Shown: piece after piece, positions 59,873 to 64,000 of the stretch | Layout: every line of letters starts with the position of its first letter | How positions within the stretch are numbered: position 1 is the stretch's first letter | Program-made: the position numbers and the translations under genes | DNA from: Devosia ginsengisoli | GTDB lineage: Bacteria; Pseudomonadota; Alphaproteobacteria; Rhizobiales; Devosiaceae | Length of the DNA stretch: 64,000 nucleotides | Assembly: GCF_007859655.1 (NCBI RefSeq) | Contig: NZ_CP042304.1 | Location: 4,404,501-4,468,500, forward strand | Direction: 5' to 3' | The notes under the pieces: model-generated | Told to the model about the DNA's origin: nothing | What the model saw: the letters and a program-made list of their open reading frames with translations, nothing else | Databases searched by the model: none

Positions 59873-62869
59873 GTGCGATTCGATTGTATCCGGCATGCGC
59901 CCCTGGTTCGGTCGCTGAGCAAAGCCGCTTCCATTCTGCTCCTTGGTGCCCTGCTGCCGGTGCTGGCTGTGTCCCAGGCTGCGGCCGCTGCCACCAACGG
60001 CTTCCTGACCACAAGTTTCGTGACGGACGACCTGTGCCTGGCCGGCCCCTACAAGAACAGCGAAACTGCCGATCTGAGCGTCACCTATGGGGCAAATACG
60101 GCGGACGACCTGCAAAGTGTTTCCCTGGGAGTCTGGAACACGCTCGGCGGCATCGGCGGCATTGACGCCGTGTTCCCGCCACCCGGCTCCACCGCGGCGA
60201 CAGAGACCGTTCAGCGCAGCTTTTCCACCAACCATATCGTGGGAACGGCGCTGTATCTCTATCTCTATCAGTCGTTTACCGATGCCGGCGATGGACGCTC
60301 CTACGATACGCCCCCAACCGATCCGACCAATGTCCCCTCCGGTTTCGAGGGCTATTATCATCAGACGCTCATCGACATGGCCCTCGACCCGGACTGCATT
60401 CCCCGGCCCGATGTGCAACTGGAATATAGTGGCGCCGTGTCCTCCGGCCCTGCCACCGCGCTCAATGGCCGCGACTTCGGGGATGTGGGACCCGGTGATG
60501 TGCCGGCCGTCCGCAACTTCACCTTGCGCTCGATCGGAATTTCATCGGTCAACGTTACCGAACTCAGGATCAACGGCAGCACCGACTTTGCCGTGAGCCC
60601 TTCCGCGCCCGGACCGATTTCCACCACCTCGCCCTTTGCGATCATCTTCAATCCATTGACGATGGGGACAAAGACGGCGCAGCTCGAAATCATCAGCGAT
60701 GCCGTTTCGGGCACGATATCCGTGCCGCTGACGGGCAACAGCCTGACGGATACGACAGCGCCGTTGCCGCCGGTCATAACCACGCCCGTGCATGGCTCGA
60801 CGATCCCGGGGCTTACGCCGACTATTGGCGGCACGGCCGAAGCCGGCTCGACGGTAACTGTCGAGATCGATGGCTCGCCGGTGGCTACGGACATACCCGT
60901 TGTGGGCACTGACTGGACCTATACCAGTTCCACGCTCACCGCCGGTCCCCACGGCGCGCGCGCCAGGGCAACCGACGCCTCCGGCAATAGTTCGGCGCTG
61001 TCGCCGGAGACGGAATTCACCCTCACCCCCTTCGTCTCGACCGTGACGCTCGCCGCTTCGGCGCCGAACTCGACCTTCGGCACACCGGTTACGTTTACCG
61101 CCACGGTGGGCGGCGGTGGCAGCCCGACGGGCAGCGTGCATTTTTTCGACGGCGCGACCGCGCTGGACACCGTCGTGCTATCCGGCAACGAGGCGGCGCT
61201 TTCCATTGCCACGCTGGGCGTCGGTCCGCACAGCATCATTGCCGTCTATGCGGGGGATAGCGGCAACCTGCCCGGCACCTCCGCGCCCGTCACGCATCTG
61301 GTCGGGCAGGTCGCCACCACTGTGGGGATCGCCGCATCCAGCCCCACTTCCGCGCCGGGGCAGGAGGTGACATTCACCGCCACCGTATCGCCGGCCACGG
61401 CGTCCGGCACAGTCACCTTCCTGATCGACAGCGTCCCGCAAACGCCAGTGGCCGTAGCAGGCGGTATTGCGACATTGCGGACCAGCCTGCTCTCCGACGG
61501 CAGCCACGCGATCATTTCCCGCTATGACGGCGATACGAACCATGCCGGCTCGGTCACGCCGCCGCTCGCCCATACCGTGCTGGCGCAGGGCTCGGTGATC
61601 ATCCGGCAGCAGACCGAAGGCGGCGACGCCGTGTTCGGCTTCTCGTCACCCACAACGGAACTCAACCTGTCCATTCCCACCTCGGGCGGGCGCGGGGAGA
61701 GCCCCGCCGTCGCGCTGGCGGCCGGAACCTATACCATCACCGCCGATGACATGAGCGGCGCCGGCTTCGGGCTGACATCGCTGGCCTGTTCCGACGCGGA
61801 CAGCATCATCGACATCGCCAATCGCTCGGCCCGGATCGTGCTCGATGCCGGCGAGGCCCTGATCTGCACCTTCATCTCGGTCCAGTCCCGCGACCGCACG
61901 GTTCAGCTCATCGAGGATTTCCTCACCACCCGCGCCGGGCTGATCCTCTCCAATCAGCCCGATATCCAGCGTCGCATCGACCGGCTGAATGGGGTCGTCT
62001 CGTCGGGCGGCAATCCGGTCTCGTCGCTGATGGGCTATCTGCCCGGCGTCGCCTCGGGCAGCCCGCTCGCCGTCTCCACCTCGCTCGGCGCCATCGACCG
62101 GCTGGCCGGCAATGAAGCCCCCAACGCCCTCGATATCTGGCTCGAAGGCACCTTCGCCATCGTCGATACCGGCCGCCCCGACGGCAATTTCAGCGCCGCC
62201 AGCTTCGGCGCGGATTACCTGGTCACGCCGGACCTGCTGATCGGCGGCTTCGTGCAACTGGATCACCTGGCGCAGGGCACGGTGCCGGGCGCCGCGAGCA
62301 TATCCGGAACCGGCTGGCTGGCCGGGCCCTATGTCACCGCGCTGCTGAACGAGAACCTTTACCTCGACCTTGTGGCGGCCGCCGGCACCTCGCAGAACCG
62401 GGTCAGCCCCCTCGGCACCTATGAGGACGGGTTCGACGCCACCCGCTGGCTGGTCAGCGCCTCCCTGCAGGGGCAATGGCAGTGGGACAACTGGACCTTC
62501 AGCCCGCGCGGCCGGCTCAGCTATTTCGAGGAAACCACCCAAGCCTATACCGACAGCCTGGGCGTGGGCATTCCCTCGATCACCGCCGGCCTCGGCCAGG
62601 TCGCAGTAGGTCCCGCCATCTCCTATCGCTACACGACCGGCGGCGATGTGGTCATCGACACCGGCCTGCGCTTCGAAGGCGTGGCGGAGCTGACCAGGAC
62701 CATTGCAGGCTTCGGCTTCGACAACCTGCACGGCCGCATCGAAGGCACCATCGACCTGTCCCTGCCATCAGGCGCCAGATTCGGCCTCTCCACCGCCCTC
62801 GACGGCATAGGCGGCAACACCGACAACGCGACCAGCGCAAAAGTCCGGCTCAGCCTGCCGATGCAATAA
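59873..62869 (+). CDS. Large surface protein: Ig-like repeats and C-terminal beta-barrel
   Basis: A 998-residue exported protein. Signal peptide to about residue 38 (ILLLGALLPVLAVSQAAAA). A middle region has an ASPM/DUF1573-like domain (VRNFTLRSIGISSVNVTELRING) and bacterial Ig-like modules: PVITTPVHGSTIPGLTPTIGG, GTPVTFTATVGGGGSPTGSV and GQEVTFTATVSPATASGTVTF. After a helical linker (near 680-710) comes an autotransporter-like barrel ending in KVRLSLPM. GTG at 59873 is chosen because AGGG lies eight bases upstream; GTG at 59864 is possible. The terminal residue is Gln, not the usual Phe. It stands alone, right before the putative island boundary. Confidence 0.78.
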   Translation: MRFDCIRHAPLVRSLSKAASILLLGALLPVLAVSQAAAAATNGFLTTSFVTDDLCLAGPYKNSETADLSVTYGANTADDLQSVSLGVWNTLGGIGGIDAVFPPPGSTAATETVQRSFSTNHIVGTALYLYLYQSFTDAGDGRSYDTPPTDPTNVPSGFEGYYHQTLIDMALDPDCIPRPDVQLEYSGAVSSGPATALNGRDFGDVGPGDVPAVRNFTLRSIGISSVNVTELRINGSTDFAVSPSAPGPISTTSPFAIIFNPLTMGTKTAQLEIISDAVSGTISVPLTGNSLTDTTAPLPPVITTPVHGSTIPGLTPTIGGTAEAGSTVTVEIDGSPVATDIPVVGTDWTYTSSTLTAGPHGARARATDASGNSSALSPETEFTLTPFVSTVTLAASAPNSTFGTPVTFTATVGGGGSPTGSVHFFDGATALDTVVLSGNEAALSIATLGVGPHSIIAVYAGDSGNLPGTSAPVTHLVGQVATTVGIAASSPTSAPGQEVTFTATVSPATASGTVTFLIDSVPQTPVAVAGGIATLRTSLLSDGSHAIISRYDGDTNHAGSVTPPLAHTVLAQGSVIIRQQTEGGDAVFGFSSPTTELNLSIPTSGGRGESPAVALAAGTYTITADDMSGAGFGLTSLACSDADSIIDIANRSARIVLDAGEALICTFISVQSRDRTVQLIEDFLTTRAGLILSNQPDIQRRIDRLNGVVSSGGNPVSSLMGYLPGVASGSPLAVSTSLGAIDRLAGNEAPNALDIWLEGTFAIVDTGRPDGNFSAASFGADYLVTPDLLIGGFVQLDHLAQGTVPGAASISGTGWLAGPYVTALLNENLYLDLVAAAGTSQNRVSPLGTYEDGFDATRWLVSASLQGQWQWDNWTFSPRGRLSYFEETTQAYTDSLGVGIPSITAGLGQVAVGPAISYRYTTGGDVVIDTGLRFEGVAELTRTIAGFGFDNLHGRIEGTIDLSLPSGARFGLSTALDGIGGNTDNATSAKVRLSLPMQ

Positions 62870-62924
62870 GGGTGAGCTTTCGCGATGATTCTCGCGCGGG
62901 CGTCGGTCCATAATGCGGGAAGAA

Positions 62925-62948
62925 AATGGTGCTGCCGGACAGGATTGA
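62925..62948 (-). other. tRNA 3'-end fragment, putative attachment site (tRNA-Thr type)
   Basis: Read on the minus strand the 24 bases give GTTCAATCC, then TGTCCGGCAGCACCA: a T-loop, half of the T-stem and the acceptor strand with CCA. They match the 3' end of alphaproteobacterial tRNA-Thr(GGT) as I remember it. The rest of the tRNA is missing: sequence upstream on the minus strand does not form the T-stem partner, anticodon arm or D arm. Such fragments are left as attachment-site copies when elements integrate into tRNA genes. Confidence 0.65.
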
Positions 62949-63364
62949 ACGCCGTCCACACCGCCTAAAATCCAGGATTTCCGGGCTTTTTGGAAGTCGC
63001 TTTGTAGCTCTGATCTGTAGCTGCCGCAAGTAGCGACTGAGAATGCATGGTTCGCCAAGTCGAGACCAAAGACCCTTCTGGTTGCTCCGTTGATCAAGTG
63101 GATGAGAGGCGTCTACGGCCACCAGAGGCAGAGAGCCTGGCTCCGAAGCGATGGTAGTCCTTCACAGATGAGTGGCTCCAATTGAGTGCCAACCGGAGAG
63201 CTGGCGAGGGGAGCCGTGTCAGTCCTCAAGTCTATGTTCTTACTTGTCTTTTTCAATAGTGGCTCTTTCCAGTGTGTCGAATTTTACGATAGCCAGAGAG
63301 TTGAACCCCGCTGCCTATGTCCCATTTGGATGTTCGGCAACGCTGCGCAACTAGGAGCCTAAGA
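62949..63364. other. Spacer beyond the attachment-site fragment, no convincing gene
   Basis: About 400 bases with lower GC than the rest of the window and no reading frame with a good start signal and protein-like composition. Frames of 60-110 codons exist on both strands but look random. No integrase, RNA gene or repeat was recognised. Confidence 0.4.
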
Positions 63365-63723
63365 ATGCCAAAAATACCGTGGGAGTTTTCATCGCTCCCC
63401 GCCTTTCCATCACAGCCGTCCTACGATGGTTTTCTAGAGTGGTGTGCCAATCATATGGCCCGCTGTTCCAACCCCCGGTCCGCCCGAGACTTAGGTGTCC
63501 TCTGGGTGGATCACTGGCGGGGCAAAAGGAGGCGGACGGGCGACCGTCTTCATCTTGGAAGAAGCACCTGGGGAAGCTCACTGACAGGGCCGCGAAGTGG
63601 CTTGAACGACAGGTCGCAGCGGGCCGGATTGCCCCTGTTGACCAAGCTGGGAAGTGGTCTGCCAAGCGTTACGCCAAGGTGGATGGTCAGCGTCTGACCT
63701 ACAACAGACGAAAGAACGTCTGA
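63365..63723 (+). pseudogene. Small unknown protein gene, apparently frameshifted
   Basis: ATG at 63365 follows AGGAG at 63353-63357. The first part (MPKIPWEFSSLPAFP, FLEWCANHMARC, WVDHWRGK) reads well until about 63527. A neighbouring frame then gives a more protein-like end (WKKHLGKLTDRAAKWLERQV, GKWSAKRYAKVDG, TYNRRKNV) to TGA at 63721-63723. One missing A in the AAAA run at 63524-63527 would join the two into about 119 residues. No family is recognised. Both halves are basic and could be nucleic-acid related. Confidence 0.35.
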
Positions 63724-63908
63724 GAAATTCTCGGACATGAACCTGAAAAAAGAACAGCGAAATCAGTTGGTTGGAATTACGCTGGCAATAGACTTTAAGT
63801 GTTGCTTTTGGCTCATAACGCTTAGATGCCTGCAAGCAACTGATGGTGCGCCATTTTGAGGATGAGGGAGAAGTAGAGCCACATCCTCACAACACTAGGA
63901 GTTTGCCT

Positions 63909-64000
63909 TTGAGCAAAACGAAACAATGGTCCTTCGGCAAGGTGCCTGGAGGATACGGAAACACGGAACCACCAAAGCCTCCAAAGTCGGTTAAACTAGA
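63909..64000 (+). CDS. Partial reading frame running off the window end
   Basis: TTG at 63909 follows AGGAG at 63897-63901 with seven-base spacing. The frame stays open to the window end and begins MSKTKQWSFGKVPGGYGN, then a Pro/Lys-rich stretch. Too short to identify. It supports the idea that small genes of the putative integrated element continue to the right. Confidence 0.35.
   Translation, partial: MSKTKQWSFGKVPGGYGNTEPPKPPKSVKL

Noticed and set aside
62920..63000. A complete tRNA gene at the CCA-bearing fragment
   Set aside because: Only the acceptor strand, T-loop and 3' half of the T-stem match. The 5' half of the T-stem, the anticodon arm and the D arm cannot be formed from the adjoining bases.
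62768..63122. Minus-strand frames of about 90-110 codons at the putative island edge, considered as an integrase remnant
   Set aside because: No catalytic Arg/His/Tyr motifs of tyrosine recombinases or serine recombinase signatures. Part of the frames is antisense to the surface-protein gene.

Overview
The window reads as chromosome of a high-GC alphaproteobacterium of the order Hyphomicrobiales, most like Devosia or a relative. The reasons are a class I lysyl-tRNA synthetase, a SAM-II riboswitch in front of metZ, an FNR/FixK-type box in front of a C4-pathway hemA, the long form of dCTP deaminase, the ligase-associated helicase/PdeM pair, and RIME-like and other palindromic intergenic repeats. 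The genus is inferred, not proven.

Layout. 1-4 kb is the end of a chemotaxis operon (cheW, cheR, cheB, MCP-like protein). 4-14.6 kb is core metabolism: dCTP deaminase, SAM-II-controlled metZ, a solute-binding protein whose 5' end runs through a palindrome, lysK, an AAC(6')-type acetyltransferase coupled to an S24 repressor, pyrD and a NarL-type regulator. pyrD and the regulator each carry a one-base frameshift in a five-C run, so consensus errors are a real possibility. 14.8-30.5 kb holds a PodJ-like Sel1/peptidoglycan-binding protein, a TauE/TIGR02186 pair, PdeM plus Lhr-type helicase, a P-loop kinase, a MATE exporter, a NahK-type hybrid kinase, mscL, a FixJ-like regulator without its phospho-acceptor Asp, and a phosphotransferase. 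30.5-50 kb is a mix of small regulators and enzymes, a Gly-rich autotransporter, an E. coli-type lysA, hemA, a WS/DGAT-like protein, an SDR enzyme and envelope proteins.

50.0-59.7 kb is the most interesting accessory block: a TetR-headed, co-directional catabolic cluster with a NicC-like flavin monooxygenase, a complete tripartite tricarboxylate (TTT) importer (binding protein, TctB, TctA), a class III CoA-transferase, MaoC hydratases, a RidA-YCII fusion and a ThDP enzyme. It looks like uptake and degradation of an aromatic or N-heteroaromatic carboxylate, but no ring-cleavage enzyme is present and the substrate is unknown.

59.9-62.9 kb encodes a large Ig-like/beta-barrel surface protein. 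At 62925-62948 lies a 24-base copy of a tRNA 3' end, apparently tRNA-Thr(GGT), on the minus strand without the rest of the tRNA. Beyond it the sequence changes character and holds only small, unrecognised or broken ORFs. I read this as the edge of an integrated element that continues past the window. No rRNA, complete tRNA, CRISPR array, transposase or integrase gene was seen.
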